Virus record (IMG/VR): IMGVR_UViG_3300046535_001348
Coordinates: 1 to 43,307 of that record
Source of the DNA: a virus
Strand: one strand, 5' to 3'
Length of the DNA: 43,307 nt
Shown here: one piece after another, positions 7,265 to 14,034 of the stretch
Layout of the letters: each line of letters opens with the position of its first letter
How positions within the stretch are numbered: position 1 is the first letter of the stretch
Position numbers and translations under genes: made by a program
Notes under the pieces: model-generated
What the model saw: only the letters and a program-made list of their open reading frames with translations
What the model was told of the DNA's origin: nothing
Databases searched by the model: none

Positions 7265-7281
7265 TGTGCATGATACGCACA
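7265..7281. promoter_or_regulatory. Immunity operator 2, one mismatch
   Basis: TGTGCA-TGATA-CGCACA matches the operator form with one changed base. It lies 27 bases upstream of the preferred repressor start (7309) and covers an alternative ATG at 7270, so it could mediate autoregulation of the repressor gene. Confidence 0.65.
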
Positions 7282-7308
7282 GGCCGGAATAAACAGGGAT
7301 TTTCCCGG

Positions 7309-7602
7309 ATGCGGCGCGTCTTTTTGCGTGCATGGCGAAATCACCACAGACTGAGCCTTGAGACGGTCGCCGCCGAAATCGGCATGCACCATTCAAATCT
7401 GAGCCGGATCGAGCGCGGCTTGCAGCCCTATGACGAGGCCTGCCTTGAGGCGTTGGCGAAGGCCTACAACTGCACCCCGATCGATCTGCTCGGCCGGGCG
7501 CCAGGCGACCCCGAAGGCATATGGTCGATCTGGGATGGCTTGCGCGAGCCGCAGCGCCGCCAGGCGACGGCGGTCTTGCGCGCGCTGCGCGACGCCGGTT
7601 GA
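7309..7602 (+). CDS. XRE-family repressor (CI-like)
   Basis: A 97-aa protein with an N-terminal XRE helix-turn-helix (about 13-38: LSLETVAAEIGMHHSNLSRI) and a short C-terminal part containing DPEGIWSIWDGL and a closing helix (QRRQATAVLRALRDAG). This pattern is seen in small alphaproteobacterial phage and prophage repressors that lack a LexA-like autocleavage domain. It faces the Cro-like gene across the operators and is therefore the best lysogeny repressor candidate. ATG at 7309 has AGGGAT upstream; an in-frame ATG at 7270 would add 13 residues. How it would be inactivated on induction is not visible. Confidence 0.82.
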   Translation: MRRVFLRAWRNHHRLSLETVAAEIGMHHSNLSRIERGLQPYDEACLEALAKAYNCTPIDLLGRAPGDPEGIWSIWDGLREPQRRQATAVLRALRDAG

Positions 7603-7775
7603 GGCCCCGGCAAGCGCCTCGGGCATTATGCGGCACACCCCAAAGCGCCGGCGCATTAATCAACAACAGGTCTATGCGCAACCTCTGCGCGTCCTGTACG
7701 TTGCCGGACGCTCGGAAGGCCGGCCCGGTCGCGCCTCCCGCAAAATGCCACGATGCAAAGAGGTACGCGCCAACA

Positions 7776-8036
7776 ATGGCAGTCCTGCCGTTTGCCCGGC
7801 CAAAACCCAAGCCGCGGCGGATTAGCGAGCTCGTTGCCCGCGCCGACAGCACCAGCGCCGACGAGCTGCGCGCCGAAATCACCCGGGTCATGCGCGAATT
7901 TCTCGCCGACAGCGACGCCGCCGGCGCCGAGGAGGCCCGCCAGTTGCGCCGCCTCGTCTTTCTCGGGGCGCTGATTAGCCGGTTTCTCTTCTCGGCCGAC
8001 GGGCTGTTGCCGCGCGACCCCGATCACCGGATTTGA
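7776..8036 (+). CDS. Hypothetical protein (86 aa)
   Basis: An 86-aa protein with a proline/arginine-rich start (MAVLPFARPKPKPRR) and then two predicted helices (SADELRAEITRVMREFLADS, EEARQLRRLVFLGALIS). No family is recognised. ATG at 7776 has AAGAGG about 12 bases upstream; an in-frame ATG at 7674 (after ACAGG) would add 34 residues containing several cysteines. It lies between the repressor and the rightward promoter and could be co-transcribed with the repressor. Confidence 0.6.
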   Translation: MAVLPFARPKPKPRRISELVARADSTSADELRAEITRVMREFLADSDAAGAEEARQLRRLVFLGALISRFLFSADGLLPRDPDHRI

Positions 8037-8162
8037 CCGCGGCCTTAAATCGTTAAGTAACAAGGCGCGCCGCCCGATCGGCTGACGGCCGACGCACAGG
8101 TCGGGCCGCAACCGGGCGGCATTCGCGCTAATTCCGCCGTTATATGTGCGCAAAATCACCGC

Positions 8163-8193
8163 TTGCCATTGTTGTGCGTGACGCGCACATAAT
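8163..8193 (+). promoter_or_regulatory. Putative rightward promoter
   Basis: TTGCCA (8163-8168) and CATAAT (8188-8193, five of six to TATAAT), 19 bases apart. Operator 3 occupies the spacer and the first base pairs of the -10. It precedes the gene at 8223, which has AAGGA as Shine-Dalgarno. Confidence 0.6.
8173..8189. promoter_or_regulatory. Immunity operator 3
   Basis: TGTGCG-TGACG-CGCACA, with exact half-sites. It overlaps the rightward promoter. A lone half-site TGTGCG lies 28 bases upstream at 8145-8150. Confidence 0.78.
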
Positions 8194-8222
8194 TCGGGAG
8201 CACGTTCACTAAGGACGCCCCG

Positions 8223-8435
8223 ATGCCCCGCCGCACGCCGTACCGCCCCTATGCCGAAAGTCTCGCCGCCGAGCTCGCCCGCTTGCGCGCCGCCCCCGAC
8301 GACAACAGCGAAATCCCGACGGCCGAATTTTCCCGCCGCCTCGCCGCGGCGGCGACCCCTTTCCCCTGCGCCGCCGCGTTGGCCGAGCGGCGGCCGGACT
8401 TTTCCCCCTCGGCCGCAAAGGACCGCACGTTATGA
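8223..8435 (+). CDS. Hypothetical protein (70 aa)
   Basis: A 70-aa protein, first gene of the rightward operon, with AAGGA nine bases before the ATG. The sequence is arginine- and alanine-rich and mostly helical (YAESLAAELARLRAAPDDNS). No family is recognised. Its stop overlaps the HU-like start by ATGA. Confidence 0.65.
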   Translation: MPRRTPYRPYAESLAAELARLRAAPDDNSEIPTAEFSRRLAAAATPFPCAAALAERRPDFSPSAAKDRTL

Positions 8436-8725
8436 ACAAGGCCCAAATGGTCGCAACGATCCGCGCCGGCGACCGCGCAACCATCCCCCACGCCCAGGCC
8501 GAGGCGATCGTCGACGATCTCCTCGCCGGCATCGCCCAGGCCGTCGTCGCCGGGACAAGGGTCATCTTGACCGGGGTCGGCTATCTGACGACGCACCCGA
8601 CCAAAGAACAGCCGGGGCACAACCCCCGCACCGGCGAGGCGATCACGATCCCGGCCGGCCGGCGCGTCAAATTCAAGACGGCCGGGGCGCTCAAAGAGCT
8701 CCTCGCGGCCGAGGCCGCACAGTGA
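8432..8725 (+). CDS. HU/IHF-family DNA-binding protein
   Basis: A 97-aa HU-like protein. It starts MNKAQMVATI, has the dimerisation core VDDLLAGIAQAVVAGTRVIL, then the beta-arm region with RTGEAITIPAGRRVKFKTA, and ends in the usual helix (ALKELLA). The RNPxTG arm tip of HU is replaced by a Pro/Arg stretch (GHNPRTGEA). It should bend DNA and could assist integration, excision, replication or packaging. It is under the repressor-controlled rightward promoter. Confidence 0.93.
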   Translation: MNKAQMVATIRAGDRATIPHAQAEAIVDDLLAGIAQAVVAGTRVILTGVGYLTTHPTKEQPGHNPRTGEAITIPAGRRVKFKTAGALKELLAAEAAQ

Positions 8726-8892
8726 CGCTCGCCAAGGCGCGCCTCGTCGCCGCGAGCCTGCGCTACAAAACCCCGCGCACCCTGCGCGACGCAGCGCTCG
8801 CCCTCATCGAGCACGGCGAATGGGAAAAGGCGCAGCGCCTCGCCGACCGGGCGACCGCGATCGAGCGGCGCCTGTTGGCCCGCGCCGCATGA
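8722..8892 (+). CDS. Hypothetical protein (56 aa)
   Basis: A 56-aa helical protein (TLRDAALALIEHGEWEKAQR then LADRATAIERRLLARAA). The start is GTG at 8722 overlapping the HU stop as GTGA, the same coupling geometry as the ATGA junctions elsewhere. The two-helix pattern resembles a single tetratricopeptide-like hairpin. No function is known. Confidence 0.6.
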   Translation: MTLAKARLVAASLRYKTPRTLRDAALALIEHGEWEKAQRLADRATAIERRLLARAA

Positions 8893-9167
8893 CGGCCCAT
8901 GCCCTCGACCCCGCCGACGAGGCGGTCACCGCGATCATCGAAAGCCTGGTGCATGAGCTGCGCCGCGCCGATCGCCGGCCGATCGCCCTCGTCTGTCGCG
9001 GCCAGCTCGCCCCCTACCATGAGGCGGCGGTCGCTTGGGGCTGGCTCGCCCCGACGCCGAGCGACAAAAGCCGGCTGATGGTGACCCCGATCGGCCGCTC
9101 GATCCTCGGCCAGGCCGGGCCGGAACCAAACCATCTGCCGCCACCCTTGGCCGTCGGCCTCGCCTGA
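8889..9167 (+). CDS. Hypothetical protein (92 aa)
   Basis: A 92-aa protein. After a helical start (DEAVTAIIESLVHELRRADR), a segment with PYHEAAVAWGWLAPTP and SRLMVTPIGRSIL reads like a short winged-helix wing (compare transcription-factor-like YxxTxxG patterns), but the match is weak. It overlaps the previous gene by ATGA and is the last gene before a strong terminator. Confidence 0.65.
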   Translation: MTAHALDPADEAVTAIIESLVHELRRADRRPIALVCRGQLAPYHEAAVAWGWLAPTPSDKSRLMVTPIGRSILGQAGPEPNHLPPPLAVGLA

Positions 9168-9175
9168 CCCGCCAC

Positions 9176-9209
9176 CCCCTCGGGCCTTTTCCAGGCCCGA
9201 GGGGTTTTT
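9176..9209 (+). terminator. Rho-independent terminator
   Basis: A 12-bp perfect stem (CCCCTCGGGCCT / AGGCCCGAGGGG), loop TTTCC, followed by TTTTT. It lies nine bases after the stop at 9167 and should end the short rightward transcript before the ParB-like gene. Confidence 0.92.
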
Positions 9210-9246
9210 CGCATTTCCACTGCCACTTGACAGGAAATCCGCCCAA

Positions 9247-11673
9247 ATGCCCAGGAAAGCCGCCGCCAAAACCGCCGCCACAATTGCCCCCGCCGGGGCC
9301 GAGGACGAAGCCAAGGCAATCGCCGACATGGAGCGCGACATGCCGGCCGAGCTCAAGGCGATCAACACCGCGAGCATGGTCGCCGCCCCGCATGACGCCG
9401 GCGCCGACATTCAATACCGCGAGCTGCCGCTCGGCCGGGTCAGCCCGTCGCCGCTCAACCCGCGCCGCTCGCGCTCACAAGAGAGCATCGAGAGCCTCTC
9501 CCGCTCGATCGTCGACAAAGGCGTCTTGCAGCCGATCCTGGTGCGCCCCGATCCGCAGCTCGACATCGAGGGCGAGCACTTCGAGATCATCTTTGGCGAA
9601 GGCCGCTGGCGCGCCGCCGCCCTGGCGGTTGCCGACGGCCGGCTGCCGGCCGAATTCGCGATCCCGGCCCGGGTGCGCGACTGCACCGACGACGAGCTCG
9701 TCATCCTGGCGGCGATTGAAAACCTCGACCGCGAGGACATGGAGCCGCTCGACGAGGCCGAGCTCTATGCGGCGCTGAGGCCCCGCGTCACCCCGGCGGA
9801 CGGCGAAACCCGCGAGGCGGCGATCGGCCGGCTGGTGCATGTTTCCGAGCGCACGGTGTTCCGCCGCCTGGCGCTATTGCGCGCCATTCCCGAGGTCAGA
9901 GAGAAGCTGCGCGAGGGCGAGCTCGACCTCGGCCAGGTGCAGGCCTTTGCCCTGGCGGGCGAGGACCGGCAGCGCGAAATCCTGGCGCAGCCCGAGGATT
10001 ACGACGCCGGCGAAATCCGCCACCTGGCGCTGCAAAGCCGGGTAACGCTCGACCGGGCGGTCTTTGACCTCAAGCTCTATGAGGGCGAGATCGTCGACGA
10101 CACGGTGACCGGCCAGCGGTTTTTCGCCGACCAGGCGCAATTCGACCGGCTGCAATTGGCCGAGCTCGAAGCCCGCGCCGAGAAGCTGCGCGGCCGCAAA
10201 AAATGGGGTTGGGTCGAGGTTATCGCGCCCGACAGCGACCGCAGCTTTTGGCAGGACTATGCGGCGCAGGACCCCTCGACCTATGAGGAATATAAGCCGG
10301 GCGACCCCGACGCCGGCGCGGTCGTCTTGATCGAGCGCTATTCGCGCCCCGCCAAGATCACGGTCAAGGCCCCGGTGTTGCGCAAGGCCGACGCCGATGC
10401 GCGGGTCAAGGCGCGTCGCGCCGCCAACAGCGCCCCCAATGGCGATGGCGCGGCCGAGGCCGACGCCGCGCGCGACCCGCTCTCAAAGACGCAGCAGGCG
10501 CAACTGCATGCCGCAAAGACGCGCACCCTGCGCCGCATGGTTGCCGCCGACGACGCGCTGGCGATGGCGCTGGCGGTCCTCGGCCTCCTCGGCGCGGGCG
10601 AGGTCCGTCTCGGCGGCGAAGGCCTGCCGATCGGCCCCCTGGCCGAAAACCGGATCGACAGTCCGCCCGAAAATCTCACCGCGATCGACGAGCTCCTCGA
10701 CCTGGCGCGCGGCATCGCCCATCCGCGCGACAAAAAGCTGCTCGCCGGCGATTGGCGCTCCCGCGGGCTCGACCCCCAGGCCGACACCGCGCGCGCCTGG
10801 CTCGACGCGCTGATGGAATTGCCCGGCGCCGAGCTGCGCCGGCTCTTTGCCCTCCTCGTCGCCGAGCGGGTCGGGTCGTGGTATCTGCCGGACAACCAGG
10901 GTTGGCGCGGCCGCGCCGAGGTCGGCGATACCCCGCTCGCCGAGGCGATTGCCGGCTGGCCGGTCGAGGAGGGCTCGCCGCAATCCCGCCAGGTCGACCC
11001 CGCCGATTGGGCGCCGGTCATCGCCGCGGGCCGGGAATTTTTCAAGGGCTACCCGAAAGACCGCCTCCTCGACCTGGCGCGGCTCGCCGCGGTCAAGACC
11101 GGGCAACAACACAACCTCGCCGGCATCCGCAAGGGCGAGCTCGTCGACCTCGTCGCCGCCCAGCCGCCCGACACCTGGACCCCCGACCTCTTCCCCGAAT
11201 GCCGCTTTCAATCCGAGGAGGCTGCCAGGAAGGCCGTCGCCGGCGGCGGCGTGCCGCTCGCCGCGCTCTATCCGCACCACGCCGAAGCGGCGCCGGCAGA
11301 GGCGCCGAAGGCCGACCCCGATTGGGAAGAGCTGCGCCCGCTCCTCGCCGCCGGCGGCGAGTTGAAGCGCGACGGCAAGACCAAGCGCTATTACGTCGAC
11401 GGGAATGGCAGCTTTGCCGACGCGCAGGTTAGGCGGCTTGAGGGTAAGGGCCTCATCCGCCGCGTCGGGGTCGACACCTACGCGATCGCCGCGATCGCCG
11501 GGCTCACCCCCGAGCCCGAGCCGGCCGCCGAGGAGGCGGCCTCGCGCCACGGCGCGGAGGAGCGCCGGATCGGCCAGGTATGGCATGGCCTAACAGCTCG
11601 CCCGAAAAGACGCCACGACGACGCACCTCGCGCACCGGCCGGCGAGCCGGCCGAAGCGGAGGCCTCGGCATGA
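9247..11673 (+). CDS. Large ParB/Spo0J-like protein
   Basis: An 808-aa protein. The ParB N-terminal domain spans about 55-160: NPRR at 71-74, then GEGRWRAA at 118-125 in place of the classic GERRxRA box, and AAIENLDREDMEPLDEAE at 155-172. A helix-turn-helix region follows near 190-212 (VSERTVFRRLALLR). The long C-terminal part has no firm match; around 725-765 it looks like a winged helix (KRYYVDGNGSFADAQVRRLE). No ParA is encoded here. Phage ParB-like proteins can be CTP-dependent clamps, nucleases or regulators; which applies is open. AGGAAA precedes the ATG. Confidence 0.88.
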   Translation: MPRKAAAKTAATIAPAGAEDEAKAIADMERDMPAELKAINTASMVAAPHDAGADIQYRELPLGRVSPSPLNPRRSRSQESIESLSRSIVDKGVLQPILVRPDPQLDIEGEHFEIIFGEGRWRAAALAVADGRLPAEFAIPARVRDCTDDELVILAAIENLDREDMEPLDEAELYAALRPRVTPADGETREAAIGRLVHVSERTVFRRLALLRAIPEVREKLREGELDLGQVQAFALAGEDRQREILAQPEDYDAGEIRHLALQSRVTLDRAVFDLKLYEGEIVDDTVTGQRFFADQAQFDRLQLAELEARAEKLRGRKKWGWVEVIAPDSDRSFWQDYAAQDPSTYEEYKPGDPDAGAVVLIERYSRPAKITVKAPVLRKADADARVKARRAANSAPNGDGAAEADAARDPLSKTQQAQLHAAKTRTLRRMVAADDALAMALAVLGLLGAGEVRLGGEGLPIGPLAENRIDSPPENLTAIDELLDLARGIAHPRDKKLLAGDWRSRGLDPQADTARAWLDALMELPGAELRRLFALLVAERVGSWYLPDNQGWRGRAEVGDTPLAEAIAGWPVEEGSPQSRQVDPADWAPVIAAGREFFKGYPKDRLLDLARLAAVKTGQQHNLAGIRKGELVDLVAAQPPDTWTPDLFPECRFQSEEAARKAVAGGGVPLAALYPHHAEAAPAEAPKADPDWEELRPLLAAGGELKRDGKTKRYYVDGNGSFADAQVRRLEGKGLIRRVGVDTYAIAAIAGLTPEPEPAAEEAASRHGAEERRIGQVWHGLTARPKRRHDDAPRAPAGEPAEAEASA

Positions 11674-12203
11674 GCGCCACCCTCGCCGAGCAGATCGCCG
11701 CGGTGCGCGACAATGTCGAGCGGCTTGAGGAGATCGAGCGCAACGCCGGATTTGAGCCGCACCGCCTCGCCGGGTTGCGCGCCGCCCTCGCCACCTCGCT
11801 CGCCCGCGAGGCGGCCGAGGCGGCGGCCGCAAGCGGGCCGATCGCACTCGACGACGCGCGCAACCTCGTCCAAATGTGGGCCGCCTCGACCGCCTGGCGC
11901 TGGGGCGAGGCCGGCCGGGTCGCCAGCTTGATCGACGAGCTCGGCGCGGCCCGCCTGGTGCTGGCCGACGCCGCCCGCGTCGTCGAGCTGCTCGACGAGC
12001 TCGCCGCCGCCCGCCTGGTGCTGGCGACCTATCGCGACCGGGTGCGCGAGCTCGCCCCGGCCGAGGGCGGCGAGGCCGACGACTTCACCGAGATCGCTGG
12101 CGCCCGGCTCGACCTCGACGCCGCCGGGGCGCGGATCGCCGCCGCCCGGGAGGAGGTCGCCGCCGGCGCCGGGCCGCCGGGCGAGTTGAGGTTCAAGCTA
12201 TGA
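11670..12203 (+). CDS. Helical hypothetical protein with internal duplication (177 aa)
   Basis: A 177-aa, alanine-rich, almost entirely helical protein, probably coiled coil. A 20-residue unit is duplicated in tandem: LIDELGAARLVLADAAR and LLDELAAARLVLATYRD. The DNA repeats with a 60-base period at 11932-12025. No family is recognised. It starts with an ATGA overlap on the ParB-like gene and is followed by another ATGA overlap, opening the run of small genes up to the integrase. Confidence 0.65.
   Translation: MSATLAEQIAAVRDNVERLEEIERNAGFEPHRLAGLRAALATSLAREAAEAAAASGPIALDDARNLVQMWAASTAWRWGEAGRVASLIDELGAARLVLADAARVVELLDELAAARLVLATYRDRVRELAPAEGGEADDFTEIAGARLDLDAAGARIAAAREEVAAGAGPPGELRFKL
11932..12025 (+). 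repeat. 60-base tandem duplication inside a coding region
   Basis: About 34 bases starting TCGACGAGCTCG and ending GCCTGGTGCTGGC occur at 11932-11965 and again at 11992-12025, differing at only a few bases. The exact 60-base offset keeps the frame of the host gene. Confidence 0.75.
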
Positions 12204-12454
12204 GCGCCGGGCGCGCGATCATCCTGCCCGAGGAGCCGCTCGGGCCGCGCCTCGTTTGGGTGCGCCTGCCGAGCTGCGACGGCTGCCCGGCGCTGCGCCT
12301 CAAAATCTGGCGCGACGCCGCCGGCGTCCACACCAGCGCCGATTGCGATGCGGCGCCGAGCGCGATCGGGCTGCCGCGGCCGATCGCGACCTATTGGCGG
12401 CTCGACCGCCACCCGCCCGGCTGGTGCCCGGCCGATCAGGGAGGCGCGCCATGA
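12200..12454 (+). CDS. Small cysteine-containing protein (84 aa)
   Basis: An 84-aa protein with CDGCP near residue 27 and two further cysteines (ADCD, GWCP), a spacing that could bind a metal. Strands such as GPRLVWVRLP and a central RLKIWRDAAGVHTSA suggest a small beta fold. No family is recognised. ATGA overlaps join it to both neighbours. Confidence 0.65.
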   Translation: MSAGRAIILPEEPLGPRLVWVRLPSCDGCPALRLKIWRDAAGVHTSADCDAAPSAIGLPRPIATYWRLDRHPPGWCPADQGGAP

Positions 12455-12717
12455 CCCGGCAGACAGGGCAAACAACCACACAGCTCCGCAACGCGCCCGC
12501 GGGCGCAACCTTTGTCTGGCCGGTCGACAGCACCTATTACCCGCGCGCCCTGGCCCGCTATGTCGGCCGGCGCGATTTACGAATTGTCGGGCCATCAGCC
12601 CTTACCGATGGCCGTTGCCAAGGGCTTACGCCCGAGCGGCTGATCCTCGACCACGCCGTCCGGCTGACGCCTCGCCAACAACGCGAGGTCGACATTTTGG
12701 AGACGATGCGCCGATGA
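12451..12717 (+). CDS. Hypothetical protein (88 aa)
   Basis: An 88-aa protein. A central segment (TFVWPVDSTYYPRALARYVG then RRDLRIVGPSAL) is followed by a loop and a helical end (TPRQQREVDILETMRR). No family is recognised. It is joined by ATGA overlaps on both sides. Confidence 0.62.
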   Translation: MTRQTGQTTTQLRNAPAGATFVWPVDSTYYPRALARYVGRRDLRIVGPSALTDGRCQGLTPERLILDHAVRLTPRQQREVDILETMRR

Positions 12718-12917
12718 CCGCAGCCCCCGATCCGCTGCTCGACCGCATCCTTTACGATTGCAAGCTCTCGGCCGGGCTGATGCCGATCACGATCGTCGTC
12801 AAGGACGCCGCCGAGGCCGCCCGCGGCCGCCAGCTTTTGAAGGGCCGGCACAACAACGCCGCGATCGATTTCGCGACCGAGGCCGAGCTGCGCGCCAGGC
12901 CGGTGCGCAATGGCTGA
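12714..12917 (+). CDS. Hypothetical protein (67 aa)
   Basis: A 67-aa protein. LLDRILYDCKLSAGLMPITI precedes VVKDAAEAARGRQLLKGRHN, giving a helix-strand-helix look. No family is recognised. Its end overlaps the next start by eight bases. Confidence 0.6.
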   Translation: MTAAPDPLLDRILYDCKLSAGLMPITIVVKDAAEAARGRQLLKGRHNNAAIDFATEAELRARPVRNG

Positions 12918-13464
12918 GCCGGCGCTCCACTGGGAGCTCGCCCACCACTACCATTGCGCCGCGTGCGGCTGGATTGCCCCGCAATCCGATTTTGCCGTCG
13001 AGCCCGAGCGCTGCCCCTGTTGCGGCGCCAGGCCCGACGGCAGCGACCCCTGGCCGACGGGCACCTATCGCGCGCAACACGGCTGGACATGCTTTCATTG
13101 CGGCGAGACATTCCATTCGGAGGCCCGCGCGCGTGACCATTTCGGGGCCGACCCGCAGGCCGAGCCGGCCTGCATAATCAAGGCCGAGCTCGGGCTCGTC
13201 GTCGCGCTGCGCGAAGCCGAGGACCAGCTCGCCCGCTACCGCGACGAGGACAGCGACAAAGACCGAGAGCTCGCCCGCATGGCCGGCGACCACGCAACCG
13301 CGCTGCGCCGCGAAGAGGAGCAAGGCTATTCCCGCGGGCTGCGCGACGAGCGCGCCCGCGCGCTGCGGATCATCGCCAGGATAAAGGCCCCGATCAGGAA
13401 CGGCGGCGCCCGCAACGCCTGCGACCAGATCGCCGCCGACCTACGGATCGGCAGCGATGGCTGA
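12910..13464 (+). CDS. Zinc-ribbon-like protein with coiled-coil tail (184 aa)
   Basis: A 184-aa protein. The first 55 residues hold a CxxC...CxxC ribbon (CAACGW at about 17, CPCCGA at about 35). A second motif, WTCFHCGETFHSEARARDHF at about 59-78, looks like a C2H2-type finger that ends with an acidic Asp/His pattern. The rest is a charged coiled coil (VALREAEDQLARYRDEDSDK and onward). The GETF...A..HFG pattern recurs in alphaproteobacterial phage proteins of unknown role. It may bind nucleic acid. Confidence 0.75.
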   Translation: MAEPALHWELAHHYHCAACGWIAPQSDFAVEPERCPCCGARPDGSDPWPTGTYRAQHGWTCFHCGETFHSEARARDHFGADPQAEPACIIKAELGLVVALREAEDQLARYRDEDSDKDRELARMAGDHATALRREEEQGYSRGLRDERARALRIIARIKAPIRNGGARNACDQIAADLRIGSDG

Positions 13465-13658
13465 CCGGGTTGCCAAACAGGATGGCGGCCGCCGGGTCGC
13501 CGCGATCCTTGAACACCTTTACGGGCTCGGTCAGCTCGACGCGACCTCGATCCTCGTCGTCGCGCTCGGCGAAGTTGTCAGCCAGGCCGCCGAACCCCGA
13601 TGACGCATGGGACGCGATCCTCAAGGCGATCGACGCCGAACGCGACAAAGATGGCTGA
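13457..13658 (+). CDS. Small gene read across an apparent +1 frameshift (about 66 aa)
   Basis: From ATG 13457 the frame gives MADRVAKQDGGRRVAAILEH and continues through ILVVALGEVVSQAAEP, then ends at CGA-TGA (stop 13601-13603). One base over, the following bases read DDAWDAILKAIDAERDKDG to a TGA at 13656-13658 that overlaps the next gene by eight bases. A +1 shift at CCC-C just before the stop would join the two. The 202-base span is one more than a multiple of three. A C inserted in the CCCC run, or +1 recoding next to a stop, are both possible. Without a shift the product is 48 aa. Confidence 0.55.
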
Positions 13659-14034
13659 CCCGCTCGCCACCTTGGCCGAGATCGCGGCGCGCTACCGCTT
13701 CACCGAGCGCCAGCTTCGCCGGCTGTTGCGCCGTCATAAAATCCCGGTGTTGCACACCGGCCAGCAAATCCGCTTTGATGCCCTCGCCCTTCATGCGCTC
13801 GACCTGGCCTTGCGCCGATGCCCCTCACCGTCCGCCGCCGTCGCGACACCGGGACCCTTGCGATTAGCGGGGTCCTCGCCCTCCCCGACGGCTCGCGGGT
13901 CCGCGTTCGCCGACGCGCTCAATCTGACGACCCCCAGCTCGCCCGCGAAGAGGCCGCGACCTACGAGGCCCAGCTCCTCCGCGACGCCTGGCTCGGTCGT
14001 CGCCCTGTTCGCGCGACCTTCGGCGAGGCGGTGA
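13651..14034 (+). CDS. Excisionase-like helix-turn-helix protein
   Basis: A 127-aa protein. Residues 1-55 (LATLAEIAARYRFTERQLRR then LLRRHKIPVLHTGQQIRFD) form a MerR/excisionase-type winged helix, as in phage Xis proteins. The C-terminal tail is Ser/Pro/Ala-rich. The last 217 bases overlap the integrase gene in another frame; since the integrase N-terminus reads normally, both frames appear to be coding. The tail segment GSAFADALNLTT looks protein-like rather than random. It probably directs excision with the integrase. Confidence 0.7.
   Translation: MADPLATLAEIAARYRFTERQLRRLLRRHKIPVLHTGQQIRFDALALHALDLALRRCPSPSAAVATPGPLRLAGSSPSPTARGSAFADALNLTTPSSPAKRPRPTRPSSSATPGSVVALFARPSARR

Noticed and set aside
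9227-9232. Perfect TTGACA as a promoter for the ParB-like gene
   Set aside because: It lies 15 bases before the ATG, leaving no room for a -10 and transcript start, and overlaps the Shine-Dalgarno region.
11580-11669. Upstream extension of the 177-aa gene into the end of the ParB-like gene
   Set aside because: It would overlap the ParB frame by 90 bases; ATG at 11670 makes a clean ATGA junction.
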